Source of the DNA: Bidens hawaiensis
Taxonomy: Eukaryota > Streptophyta > Magnoliopsida > Asterales > Asteraceae
Assembly (NCBI GenBank): GCA_021521415.1
Contig: JAIQDT010000838.1
Location: 186,001 to 250,000 of the forward strand
Length of the DNA: 64,000 nucleotides
Direction: 5' to 3'
The notes beneath the pieces are model-generated. The model saw only the letters and a list, made by a program, of their open reading frames with translations, did not search any database and was not told the origin of the DNA. Positions 1 to 9,772 of the stretch are shown in pieces. Both the position numbers and the translations under genes were made by a program. How positions within the stretch are numbered: the first letter of the stretch is position 1; the number at the start of each line of letters is the position of its first letter.

Positions 1-450
1 AAATTCTTGATGGGAGCCTTGTGCCCATTGTTTAACACTTACCACCTGCTCAGATTGATCTTTACCGTTGCTAGGGTTATCGTCTAGCTCTTCCTCTTTA
101 GCCAGGTCCAATTGTGGGACGTGAGGTCCCTCCTGGATTTTGACAACGGATTGTGATGACTGAGGTTTTGCAGGTGAATCAAATTTTTGGGATTTAATTT
201 CCAGAGTCTGATCGTTACCCTTCCAGCTATCAGAATTGACCATCTCATCTTTTTTGTCAGCCATTAAACTGTCCTCCGCCACTGTGTTCTTCTGATCTTC
301 ATATGCTTTTTCATGATAACTGCCATCTCTGATCATTTGAGTCTTGATTGCTGCAATGTCATCCTTCAGATTTGCTAGGATGGAGTCTAATCGTGAAGCA
401 ATGTCTGATAATTGGGTAGCGATAACCGAATCCCGGGTTGTAAGCGCCAT
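1..450 (-). CDS. Partial ORF, retroelement gag N-terminus or unknown plant protein
   Basis: On the minus strand a frame opens with ATG at 450-448 and stays open for 150 codons to the window edge, so only the N-terminal part is visible. The start reads MALTTRDSVIATQLSDIASR and is predicted helical (a possible short coiled coil). It is followed by a hydrophilic, acidic and lysine-rich segment with no membrane helix and no zinc knuckle in the visible part. A start directly downstream of a PBS-like sequence (459-474) and a helical, charged N-terminus are common in Ty3/gypsy gag proteins, so a minus-strand retroelement leaving the window is my preferred reading. A host gene first exon is the alternative. 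No conserved domain can be named from what is visible. Confidence 0.5.
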   Translation of the reverse strand, partial: MALTTRDSVIATQLSDIASRLDSILANLKDDIAAIKTQMIRDGSYHEKAYEDQKNTVAEDSLMADKKDEMVNSDSWKGNDQTLEIKSQKFDSPAKPQSSQSVVKIQEGPHVPQLDLAKEEELDDNPSNGKDQSEQVVSVKQWAQGSHQEF

Positions 451-458
451 TCGAATTT

Positions 459-474
459 CCCGGCAATGGAACCA
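459..474 (-). other. Degenerate primer-binding-site-like sequence
   Basis: Minus strand TGGTTCCATTGCCGGG lies nine bases upstream of the ATG at 450. It differs at three positions from TGGCGCCGTTGCCGGG, the tRNA-Asp-type PBS known from Athila/Tat gypsy elements. A CA dinucleotide, a usual LTR 3' end, sits two bases before it. I could not delimit the matching LTR, so this stays tentative. Confidence 0.25.
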
Positions 475-1149
475 AATGATAGAACCCCGAAACTTAAACA
501 AGAAATTAAAGGATAGTGGGCTAGTCTCTGTTTAGCCGATTCGAGATGGCAATTCTCCAAACATAAGGTTAACAAACCCTAATATTTTTAATATATAAAC
601 ATGGATATCCTATGAACCCGAACAAGCACATATATATAAACTTAATTGCCTAATAACCGCTGCATTTATTTTTAAACCTTAGCTCTTCATCTCCCGACTA
701 CCCTTATTCTTCATTAACTGCATTGACCTATTTGATTTAGCCTCTTGACCCACACGTATTGAGCTGGGTATGTATCACCATGAAACAATGAATAACCGCA
801 TCATGTTTGTATGATTTATTTGTAGAGCAGATTATATTTGTTGAAATGTGGTATCTAATCTTTTGAAATGAATTACACACGTGACATGACTTAAATTTGG
901 TTTATTCTTAAGTTGTCATATGGTTGACCTATTAAGTTGGAGGAATGTTTCATTAGTTGAGAGTGGATATGTCAACATGATGCTTGGTTCTCATTGTAAG
1001 GTAACATTTGGCCATACTTTCCAACTATTAAATCAAGTCTCAATTCAACAAGGATACATGGATAAAAAAGTAGTTTGGTATAAATATTTTAGTCAATGGG
1101 TATTTGTTAAACGGGTATTTGTTAAACATGCCATTTTGGTGTAATTTTC
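475..1149. other. AT-rich intergenic sequence, no gene seen
   Basis: Only short ORFs with no protein-like features occur (62-74 codons). If the PBS-like site at 459-474 is real, an LTR would lie here, but I could not find a matching second copy or a clear TG start. Confidence 0.5.
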
Positions 1150-1567
1150 GGGTATTGGCAATGTTCGGATCCGGGTATTGTCTCTAAAAATCATACCCTA
1201 TGCACCGGGTTCGGGTCGGGTATAGAACCGGGCATTCTAAATACCGGGTATTTGAATACCCTATTTCCGGGTATTGAAAAAACCCTATATTCGGGTATTT
1301 TCCAGGTATAGATTGGGGTTTTTAAGTGGCTGCGCTTTTTTGGGATATTTTTGTGGTATTTTTCGGGTATAGATCGGGTATTTGAAATACCCGGTCTTGG
1401 TATTGGAAAAACCCGATTCTAGGTATGGAACCGGCTACGGGTTTTGGTATTGAAATGCGTACTCTATCCGTATGGGTTCGGGTAGTAAAAACCAAGGTAT
1501 AAAAAACCGGTTCCAGGTTTTTTTTAAGTTTCGGTTCGGGGTTCGGGTTTTTTGTGCACCTCTAGCT
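1150..1567. repeat. GGGTAT/CGGGTT-rich degenerate repeat, probable hAT-type remnant
   Basis: The segment is dense in cgggtat, cgggtt and their complements and ends with gtgcacctcta. Non-autonomous plant hAT elements often have subterminal regions made of such short repeats and end near a TAGRGGTGCAC-like terminus. I found no matching left terminus and no 8-bp duplication of the right flank, so the left end is lost or diverged. Confidence 0.4.
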
Positions 1568-3546
1568 ATTTGTTTTGCAGCCTAATATTGAAACTGATGA
1601 TGGCGTTACGCCTTTGTTGTCAGTTATAGCTGAAGGCTAACTCCAATGTTTAGAGCTGTTAGTTCAGGTACACTAATTCTGTCTATTATTAAAGTTTATA
1701 TGCTACTAAAATATCTCAAGAATTGACATAATCTATCTATAATATATATAAATGAAACCTCTAAAATCCTAAGTGTCGCGTTCTGGTTGCTCCCCACCCC
1801 TTATAAAACCACCAGATTGCTTTATTTATAAATGGTGAGCTCTCATTGATTTAGCCCGGTTTGACCCGGATAGCTCTCATGGGTCATAACATCTCAATTA
1901 CACCTTTATTTATGAAACCCATCATCGTCCATTTTCATCTCCTTCCTTCAATCGCACCAGACTGTCGTCTCCTGTTCATCACCAGGGAACCTTCATCTCC
2001 TGTCATCTTTATTTGCAAAACCCAACAATCAATCGGTCTCACTGCATCCTCTGACCCCCTCACAGCCCTGCTCCAGAAACATTGCAGTTGTCTATCACCA
2101 CCGCCTTCCTTCTCCTTCTCAGTCTCCTCCGGCTCCTTTATCTACGGATACTATCTCTGTGAGACAAATCTTCTTCAATTTTGGCACGATTGTCACCGGA
2201 TCTATATCCCATGTTACTGTCGATTTCTTGTCTTTCATGTCAATTGCTATTCATTCCACCCCTGTTTTGATAAAATTACTTAATTCAGATATGGGTTTGC
2301 TTTAGTTTTGAAAATTATTGTGATCCAAACAAAATAATAATGAAATTGTTTTGTAGCACCTGTGAGATTAGAGGTTTTTATTGTTTCCATGGTCAATTTT
2401 GTTGAATCCTATTTGAAAATATCATTGTTTGCAAACCTCTAGACTGATTTGCTTTTAATCTGTCACTTGAACTCAAGACACCAATTTAATTGTATATGAA
2501 CAGAAGAAGAATATCTTATGTTTTGGATACTAAAACTATAATATGTATTGTTGATTGTTGAGTTAGTCAGTTAGAAACAAAAGTAAACTATTGTTGGCCC
2601 TACTGTAATAAATATATATTTTGATAATTAATGATAAGTAATCTTTGGCTGTTATCATGGGCATGAGTTATTTTCCTCTGTTAATTAAAACGACACCCAA
2701 CAAATTACTGAGATCCATGTTGAATATGTACACACCAGTAAATTTATTACATAATTAAATCTATTAATGGCAAACAGATCATCTATTTAATTAAGGTTAT
2801 AGTTTCAATAGGGTAAATCTGGCATTAAAACAGATGTTGACAGTTTGACTTTTGTTTGTCAAACGTTAGATCATAGTTATTTCAGGCCATTTCAAACACG
2901 GGCTGATTATAAACGGGTTATATAACTAAGTTAATACATGCCACAGTACAAGTACAGATTGCCGCAACAATGAAATTTATATACGGGTCACTAGCAACAA
3001 CAGTTTTCGGGTCAGGATTTGAGTTCATTTAAGTTGTAATCTCGGGACATTTATATGGGTTGATGTTGTAGCAAATTTTCTATTTGTGTTATATCTTGAT
3101 AACGGGTCAAGAAATAGTATTTTTCTACAAGGGCATTATAACTTGCGGCCTATTTCGATTAAAGTTGTTTATTTTCAGTTTGAAAAGGTTGAAAATTGTT
3201 TATCGGGTCTATCCGAGAAGAAATTTGTTTTCTTTCAAGGGTTTGACTTTAAATAGTCAATCACATCAAATTTATAGTTTCAAGTTTGTTTCGGTTTTCG
3301 GATTTTTCAAAGGGCATTGCGAGTACTTTTCAAAAGTTTGGGTATCTTATTCGAATCAATGGATTCGAGTTACAACGATATGCTCAGAAATTTTTTTGTT
3401 ACAAAATTTTATTTCGGTATTTTTTTGATTAACTTCGGACGTGTTTTTGGTTGATTTAGATTTTTGGTACATTTCAGTTTGTCGCTTATCAAAGTAATAG
3501 TTGGTATTGGATGTTTATACTTGTAGAACCTAATTAAAGGCATAGG
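1568..3546. other. Intergenic sequence without supported genes
   Basis: About 2 kb of AT-rich sequence. A pyrimidine-rich patch at about 1900-2150 resembles a 5' UTR in composition and contains a 140-codon open frame, but that frame shows no domain or protein-like pattern and I do not call it. The remainder has only chance ORFs. Confidence 0.5.
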
Positions 3547-3554
3547 CCGGTAAC

Positions 3555-4186
3555 TAGGGCTATCATAACATATTGGACACGATACGATAAGACATGATGA
3601 CCTACACGAACACGACACGATAACTAATCGTGTCATTTTTTCCAAATACGAACACGAACCTGTCTAGTAACAGGTTAACTTGTTAAGACCTGTTAAGGGA
3701 CCTGTTTAAAGACACAATGAATAATAAATGTGTAACAAAATTTAAATATTCAAAACGAGCATAAAAGTCTTAATTAATAGATAATCCATAAGATATTTGA
3801 AACAAAAAACCACAAATCCTTAACATACTTGAAACAAAAGACGACAAACCCATAACATACTTGAAACAAAAAAATCATATAAGCAAAGTATAACATACAT
3901 AAAAATCATAATATTGGGGTTCTGACAGGCATTAATGAAATGTCGTTTGTAAGTATAACTTTAGATTTAAGACTTTAGGGGTGTATATTTATTTATTTTT
4001 TAAAATAAAAATCTACACAGGTTACTAACAGGTTAGCAGGTCTTTAACCTGTTAGGACATGAATTTAAACATGTCTTAAACATGTCGACCTGTTTAAGAC
4101 ACGAAATCTGTTAAGCTCAAACCCAAACCTGTTAAAACCCGTGTCGTGTCGTGTTAACAGGTTCGTATCATAAATTGGCAGCCCTA
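3555..4186. mobile_element. Non-autonomous hAT-type DNA transposon, 632 bp, 8-bp TSD
   Basis: The element begins TAGGGCTATCATA and ends with the complement of TAGGGCTGCCAAT. It is flanked by a perfect 8-bp duplication ccggtaac (3547-3554 and 4187-4194), as expected for hAT transposition. Subterminal regions carry short repeats: cacgacacg/cgtgtcgtg near both ends and many copies of acctgtta/taacaggt. The interior is AT-rich and encodes nothing, so mobilisation would need transposase from elsewhere. Termini and TSD are read directly; the superfamily follows from TSD length and terminus style. Confidence 0.85.
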
Positions 4187-4194
4187 CCGGTAAC

Positions 4195-4912
4195 ATAGAT
4201 AGAAAATGCAAATTGCTATTATTAATTATGAAATGATGATGCATTATTGAATGTTGCATTTCAAGCCTTCTGTTATATGAACAGTTTAATGCTTATAATT
4301 TTTTAGTATTTTCTGAAAGTGACTGCGAGTGGAGGAGAGAGAAAAGATAATGATAAATGTATAAAACTATATTATTTAATTGAACATGAAAGAGAAAATA
4401 TAGTGAATTGCAGTGTAGTTATGTGATGTATATGGAATTATGGACATATGGTAGGAAATGTGCTGGGAATGCTTTATGGCACTTGATAATAATATATGGG
4501 CATTTATAAAACAAAAGTTTAATGGTTATATCATACTATCATTTTACATTTCTAACTACCCATAAGTTAAAATGCATTGTACGGGACCCATTTATACAAT
4601 GCCACTTAAAATTGGGATGAAATAGAAATAGTGTGCTTTAGCATTCAGTTTTGGGAATGGTTCTCTTTCTATCATATAAACAAACCAACTTAAGCATATT
4701 ATGTTTTTAGGGACTACCAGAAGCCAAACGCTGTCATGTTAAGTAATTAAGCAAATTGTAGTCTTTAATACTTTGATAATTTGATGCCAGGCTTCTTTGT
4801 GTAACAAATTAAAAGATTATAACTATTTTGAATATTATTGTTTAGTACACTACCATACGAGCCCTTGAATTTTAACCGATCACGGAAGTTTAAATAAACA
4901 ACAACCCAGTAG
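4195..4912. other. AT-rich intergenic sequence, nothing recognised
   Basis: No ORF with protein-like features and no repeat structure stands out in this segment. Confidence 0.5.
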
Positions 4913-5065
4913 TATCCTGTGAATAGCAAAGCCATAAGCAAGGTCTGGGAAGGTGGGACACAAACCGTATCTCTATCTCAAAGAAGATGCTACTTCCAGA
5001 AAGACCCTAGCTCGAAAACCATATCTGGTAGATGAAAGTATAAAAAAAATAATAATAATAACAAT
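4913..5065 (+). mobile_element. SINE-like remnant
   Basis: It contains aaggtctgggaaggtggga and, about 60 bases further on, cttccagaaagaccctagctc, followed by an A-rich tail (aaaaaaaataataataataac). This order resembles a dispersed plant SINE-like consensus (AAGGTCTGGGGAGGGT followed by GTTTCCRATAGACCCTCGGCTC). I rely on recall for that resemblance. No TSD was confirmed and the 5' end is approximate. Confidence 0.35.
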
Positions 5066-5100
5066 AAATTTACATAATTCAAGAATGATGAGTTTCTAGC

Positions 5101-5618
5101 CAATGTTTTCAGACCCGACTCGGAGGTTGACCCGGATGCCTTACCAGGTCAAAGGTCGGACCGACCCGGGAGGGCGGACCGGTGTTTGACCTGGATGACG
5201 TTATAAATAATTTAAATATATATTTACATATATATATAATTCATATACATATAAAAAATAATAATAACCAAAAATAATAATAATAACAAACTTTAATGTT
5301 TATTTATGTTTTATACATTGTTTTTTAAATATATTTGATTTATGTTTTTTATCAATAGAGACATCAATGAAGCTTGGTTGGTTGGCTCATGGGGTAATTA
5401 TTAAAGCTTTTATCTCTAAAATGACTCAAGCTCGAATCCTGACATACACATTTTATTTTGGATTTAATAAAAAATGGGTTTTACCGGTCCTGGCCGACCG
5501 CCACCCGCAAAACCCGGCCGGATTTTAGAAACGTCCTAAATACACTGACCCGGCCCGGTATAGAGACCGGGTCCCGGTCGGACCGGTCCGACCGGCCGGG
5601 CCTGGTTTCAAAACACTG
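5101..5618. mobile_element. Non-autonomous hAT-type transposon with CARTGTTTT ends, 518 bp
   Basis: The left end is CAATGTTTTCAGACCCGAC and the right end, read inward, is CAGTGTTTTGAAACCAGGC. The flanks carry an 8-bp duplication tttctagc (5093-5100 and 5619-5626). Subterminal regions are rich in gacccgg/ccgggtc and ggaccggtccg motifs, and the middle is AT-rich and non-coding. TSD length and short imperfect TIRs fit hAT. A tRNA-like stretch lies inside at about 5370-5450. Confidence 0.8.
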
Positions 5619-5626
5619 TTTCTAGC

Positions 5627-6249
5627 TATAAAATAAACAAATAGAGAAATGTTTTAAATAAATAAATATAGTAACAATAACTAAAAAACATAGAATAATA
5701 TAAAAAACTATAATACCATATATCTTCCAATATCAAAGGAGATGGATAAAAATAATAAACTAGGTAAACAATGCGAGCTACCTTAATTGCTCCTTCTTCA
5801 GGTTCTGATAAAATTCATTGAGCGGTATGAATTTATATTCTCAATCTTTTCAGGAATTCATCTTTGCATGCGATGTGTAATTTTTGTAAAGACAGGCTCA
5901 AGTTCTTGGTTAAGGACAACGTAGATGGACTGGATCCCTCATCAAAATACATTCAAGTGAGATTGAATAACGATAGAGGCAGTAGTTCCAAGAAGTGACA
6001 ATCCTTATGATAATCGGGGGACCACTGGCCAGGTCATCTTGGAAAGTTCCTCGGGTGATTATTGTTATTGTCGTTATTATAACTAAATGCTCTTTGAAGC
6101 TCAACTGAATGATTGGTTTTAAGGATATCTAAATATAACTAGTTTTACAATTTGGTAGATCATAATTATTTATAAGAAAATTGATAAATAATATCTTCTA
6201 CAGATTTATATTTGAAACCGTGGGGTTTCAATATTCCAAGGGATTTGTT
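5627..6249. other. AT-rich intergenic sequence, nothing recognised
   Basis: No protein-like ORF. A short palindrome (gaaaccgtggggtttc, near 6215) is the only visible structure. Confidence 0.5.
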
Positions 6250-6500
6250 TTCATTTAGTTTAAACAAATGAGCATGAACGAACACAATTGTGCCCTTTTT
6301 TTAATGAGTGAACATGAACACAAAAACTGTTTGATTGTATGTTCAAGTTTGTATTCTGTTACGAACACAAAAATTGTTTGATTGTATGTTTGGGTTCGTG
6401 CTCGGTTATGAACACAAAAATTTGTTTGATTGTATGTTCATCTTCATGTTCGGTTAATGCTCATGTTCGTGTTTGTTCGATACATTCACTAGCTTATGCA
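6250..6500. repeat. Three ~47-bp tandem units within inverted gagcatgaac motifs
   Basis: Three direct units start with gaacacaaaaa and continue ttgtttgattgtatgttc (from about 6313, 6362 and 6410). Inverted motifs flank the group: aatgagcatgaacgaacac at about 6267 and gctcatgttcgtgttt at about 6460. This could be the core of a small non-autonomous DNA element; no TSD was found. Confidence 0.5.
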
Positions 6501-6555
6501 TGTCCGTACTTTTGTTTTGACTGTATGGGCTGATCCTAAAATAATAACGGTTTCT

Positions 6556-6678
6556 GCATTCCGCTAATTTACAAATTCAACACACTTGCTGGGCGTTACC
6601 TGGAGCCATGTTGCAATTGATTTCACATAACCCATATACCAAAAGCATTCCGCTAATTTACAAATTCAACACACTTGC
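6556..6678 (+). repeat. 34-bp direct duplication separated by 55 bp
   Basis: An identical 34-bp sequence starting gcattccgctaatttacaaa occurs at 6556-6589 and again at 6645-6678. It may be a local duplication or the scar of a past event. It lies just upstream of the retrotransposon insertion at 6759. Confidence 0.8.
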
Positions 6679-6716
6679 AAGGTGTTCGTTTTGAAGATGA
6701 TGGTTATCAAGTTGGC

Positions 6717-6758
6717 TTATTTAATACCCATGGCCCACTCACTTTCCTTGAGGTAGAC
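6717..6758 (-). pseudogene. 3' part of a short open frame split by the LTR retrotransposon
   Basis: Reading the minus strand across the insertion (one TSD copy kept), a 52-codon frame starts with ATG at 16193-16191, crosses the TSD, and ends in TAA at 6719-6717. Its composition is protein-like (motif KFDFNKTKS upstream, KESEWAMGIK at the end) with no internal stop, but I do not recognise it and 52 codons can arise by chance. A TGA lies in frame six bases before the ATG, so if it is an exon it is short or its upstream part is lost. Confidence 0.25.
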
Positions 6759-7224
6759 TGAAGAGGTAGGTCCCAGCAGAGCCCAGTTGGACCCGCAAGA
6801 CTCACCTTGAAGAGGGACGTCTGCGCAGAAACCAACTGGATCCGCAGGACCAACCATGCTCAGAGACGTGACGTCCTTACGCGCAGTACGCAAGCTGTTC
6901 CCGCAGGAAATGCCTCCCAATGGTGAAGGACTCCGCCTGTCCCCGCAGCCTCGGATACAAGCCATTAGGGAAGGCCACCCGCGCAGCAAGGCTACACGCA
7001 CAAGGTACTTAGCTCTCAATCACAGTGTCACCTGAAGGAATGAGCGAAGCCGGGAACAGTCCCGCACAAGGGCGGGAGGGGGAATACTCCCGCCCAAATA
7101 AGCCAGCCCGTACGATACGGGAAGATCTTCTGTACGGTACCTGACGAGGTATGGGAAAAAGATCTGACTAAAGATACGACAGCTTATGGACAACAGTATG
7201 GCGAGCAGCATGCTCCTACACTGT

Positions 7225-7395
7225 ATCACTATTAGCCGCTGCCTACTCACCAACTCTTGTCATACCACGTGCGTAGCCGGCAGTTGGTGGAAAAGGAATA
7301 GTGTATAGCAGGCCTGGTCGCTATCAGCCGCTACCTACCCACCAACTACCAGCAGGACACGTGCGTAGGCTACTGTTGGTGGAACAGGAACACTG
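7225..7395 (+). promoter_or_regulatory. Duplicated U3 module with G-box and MYB AC-type motifs
   Basis: Two diverged ~90-bp units each hold, in order, a tagccgct/cagccgct start, a cctac..caccaact stretch, a CACGTGCGTAG core (G-box 7266-7271 and 7358-7363) and agttggtgg/tgttggtgg. The caccaact and agttggtg arms form an inverted repeat around the G-box. ACCTACC and ACCAAC sequences are AC elements bound by R2R3-MYB proteins, and CACGTG is bound by bHLH/bZIP factors. The module sits 40-200 bp upstream of the TATA box, a typical enhancer position, and is repeated in the 3' LTR. Confidence 0.6.
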
Positions 7396-7434
7396 TTGCA
7401 GCCGGCCATACCTCATTGGAAACCTACATTCGGC

Positions 7435-7442
7435 TATAAATA
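7435..7442 (+). promoter_or_regulatory. TATA box of the 5' LTR
   Basis: TATAAATA in the context cggctataaatacccc, about 300 bp before the LTR end. Transcription should start about 30 bp downstream, leaving an R-U5 of roughly 270 bp. The same box is at 15774-15781 in the 3' LTR. Confidence 0.75.
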
Positions 7443-7734
7443 CCCCATATGGTATGATCATCTCATCTTATCTTACATCATCATATTATACCTGATATCT
7501 GCTCTAGCAATCTCTTAATATACTTTTATATTTAAAGAGCAATCTAGTCTGATTCTCACGCCGGAGGGTGGTCACAAGGAGGAACCCCCCCCCTTCTCAG
7601 TGACGAGCTCACGGTGTCTGTTTTGCAGGTTATCAGAAGAACCATCTTCCAAGGGTCTAACCCCTCGTGGGAAACATCTATCTAACCCCCAGGTTACCAG
7701 TAATCTGCCCGGGGTCCGGTTAGTGTTTCTTCAT

Positions 7735-7750
7735 TGGCGCCATCCGTGCA
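7735..7750 (+). other. Primer-binding site, TGGCGCC type
   Basis: TGGCGCCATCCGTGCA starts one base after the 5' LTR end. TGGCGCC is the core of PBS sequences in Tat/Athila-type gypsy elements. I do not assign the tRNA with certainty (Arg or Asp type). Confidence 0.75.
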
Positions 7751-7798
7751 TAAAGCTAGAACTTTATTTTTCTCCAGTTTTTTCAAACTTCTACAAAG

Positions 7799-9253
7799 AT
7801 GGTTAGAGAAATTCCGGTAACCACAACCCCAGCTACTGGGATGAATACCGGTAACACAGTTTTTACAAACACTACCCCGGTTACCCAAGCCGGGACAAGT
7901 GAAGTAAATTTTACGAACACTACCCCAGTTACTCAAGCTGGGGCAAGTGCAGTAAATGATCGCCTACTGGGATCCACTGATACCCAGCTTGAGAAACGAA
8001 GACTCCCCCGCCAAACTCTCGATGAAGTTAAGGCATGGGCGGAGGCACGACAAAAGGAATTCCAGGCTGAGTTGGACGAACGTTTGCGTTCCGTACAACA
8101 GGCCGACGAATTCGAATACTGGGAGGATGACTCGGAGGAATCCGACTCCGACGCGAACCCTCGCCATAGGGCAAAAGGGAAGCGTAAGGAAATGGAATCC
8201 CAACCGAAAAGGCATTTTGGACAAGCCTTCAAACCAAAAAGCACAGGTGGAAGTCCACGAGACTTCTCCAAAACGTTCAGACCAAACGTAGCAAATGCGG
8301 GAACGTCCAAATTTGCAAGGGACATTGCGGAGGCAATCGCCCCAAAGAGTGCCAAACAAATGCCTAACATAGGCACATATGACGGTATATCTGATCCAGA
8401 CGATCATTTGAACAGATTCATAGCGGGGGCAACCGTCAGCAATTGGACGGAACCCACGTGGTGCTACATGTTCCAAATGACGCTTGTTGGGGCTGCTAGA
8501 GCTTGGTTTGATCGTCTACCGGTCAACCACATCTACGACTGGGCAGACTTCCAGCAGAAGTTTAGCCAACACTTCAGCCAGCAACGGAAGTATACCGAGG
8601 AGCAATGGACAATCCTCAAATGCATACGAGAAGAAGATGAATCTCTGCCAAACTTCATCACTCGCTTCAACTCAAAGAAGCTAAGTTTGGGCAATATCAG
8701 CGAAGATCTTGTTCGCGCTGCCTTCATCCAGGGCGCGCATGACCCAGAGCTCATCCGCACCCTAACGGGTAAAGATGGCATGCCATCCACATGGGATGCC
8801 ATCATGACAGCAGCAAAACGCTATGCGGAAACGGAGAAGCAACTGGGTAGAGATCTCCCACAGAGCACAAACCTCTACACTCAGAAGACGAGAGAAGACA
8901 ACGTCCTCACCGCCCGACTAAATAAAAAGCGGAAGCAAGGCATTTGGCAGTCAAGGGTAAACTTTGACACCTCATCCGGCTTGCAACATCGATTGGGCGG
9001 AAGGGATAATGCACAGCCGCACCGGAACTCCAGATGGACGCCACTCAGCAAAAGCGTCACTGAGATATTCGCCACTGAAGAGCTCCCGTGGCCAAAGCCT
9101 CCAATAATCCGACATCGTCACGATGCTGATCGGAGCAAATACTGTGACTTTCACAAGACAAAAGGCCACAACACTGAAGAATGCACAGACGTAAAAGACA
9201 TGGTCGAAGCATTTGTCAGAGATGGGACGCTCGCGCACCTCGTGGCGCAATAA
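7799..9253 (+). CDS. gag: Retrotransposon Gag polyprotein, 484 aa
   Basis: This is the structural protein that would assemble into cytoplasmic virus-like particles and package element RNA. The first ATG after the PBS (7799) fits as start, 49 bases downstream. Residues about 1-60 contain a duplicated TTPVTQAG motif. Residues about 95-160 are charged, with acidic then basic and serine-rich stretches. Residues about 199-322 match the Retrotrans_gag core (DDHLNRF, WCYMFQMTLVGAARAWFDRL, WADFQQKFSQHF, ESLPNFITRF). Near the C-terminus C449-X2-H452-X4-H457-X4-C462 replaces the usual CCHC knuckle, a variant seen in Tat-like gags. The frame ends in TAA with no pol continuation in any frame, so the element is non-autonomous. 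The intact frame fits recent activity. Confidence 0.92.
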   Translation: MVREIPVTTTPATGMNTGNTVFTNTTPVTQAGTSEVNFTNTTPVTQAGASAVNDRLLGSTDTQLEKRRLPRQTLDEVKAWAEARQKEFQAELDERLRSVQQADEFEYWEDDSEESDSDANPRHRAKGKRKEMESQPKRHFGQAFKPKSTGGSPRDFSKTFRPNVANAGTSKFARDIAEAIAPKSAKQMPNIGTYDGISDPDDHLNRFIAGATVSNWTEPTWCYMFQMTLVGAARAWFDRLPVNHIYDWADFQQKFSQHFSQQRKYTEEQWTILKCIREEDESLPNFITRFNSKKLSLGNISEDLVRAAFIQGAHDPELIRTLTGKDGMPSTWDAIMTAAKRYAETEKQLGRDLPQSTNLYTQKTREDNVLTARLNKKRKQGIWQSRVNFDTSSGLQHRLGGRDNAQPHRNSRWTPLSKSVTEIFATEELPWPKPPIIRHRHDADRSKYCDFHKTKGHNTEECTDVKDMVEAFVRDGTLAHLVAQ

Positions 9254-9772
9254 AGGCTGAGCAGGCGGGTGCGTATAGAACCCCAGCTGGGGAAAACACG
9301 AATCAAAATTCCGGCTTCAATATCGAGACTACATGCTGCGTAAAGAACGAGATCCCGAACCAGGTGCGTATCGGCTCGATGGCACTCCCATCCCAACAAC
9401 ATGGAAGGGAGCTCATTTACACAGTTTGCATGTAAATCAATTCCAATTTGTAAAGAAAAGGCCAAGAGCCACTTCTAATGGAAATGATTCTCTTTAAGAA
9501 CATCGAAGCTGATGATTTTACATTTATACTTTTCTGAACACTAATATGCCGGTTTTCACCGCATAATTACGTGAAGTCGTTGCGTGGGAAGGCGGTCCTA
9601 CCCGCACGAACCCAATAACGTGGCAAACCTTCACGCAGGTCAGTTGAAGGGGAAGAGTTCAATTATCCCATTAAATGAAAGTGCCGGTCTATCCGCATGA
9701 ATCATTAAAGGAAACTGAACACTAACCTATTGACAACCGCGCGTCGAACGGTTCAAAACAAAATTCTTAAAA
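9254..9772 (+). other. Non-coding spacer with degenerate array-like units
   Basis: After the gag stop there is no pol. Two degenerate forms of the array unit (ggcggtcctacccgcacgaac near 9590 and gtgccggtctatccgcatgaat near 9680) suggest the array once began about here. Confidence 0.55.

Larger units (their letters stand above)
6759..7733 (+). repeat. 5' LTR of the gag-only retrotransposon
   Basis: 975 bp, beginning TGAAGAGG and ending TTCTTCA. U3 contains a duplicated module with G-boxes (7225-7395), followed by a TATA box at 7435 and a C-run near 7585. It is the partner of 15098-16071. Confidence 0.95.

Noticed and set aside
1150..1567. Complete hAT element
   Set aside because: The right end looks like a terminus, but no matching left terminus or 8-bp TSD could be found; called only as a remnant.
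1861..2283. 140-codon plus-strand ORF
   Set aside because: Cys/Ser/Pro-rich translation of a pyrimidine-rich region with no domain or start context; likely chance.
7933..8476. Minus-strand ORFs of 147 and 170 codons opposite gag
   Set aside because: Shadows of the gag coding frame; no independent signals.
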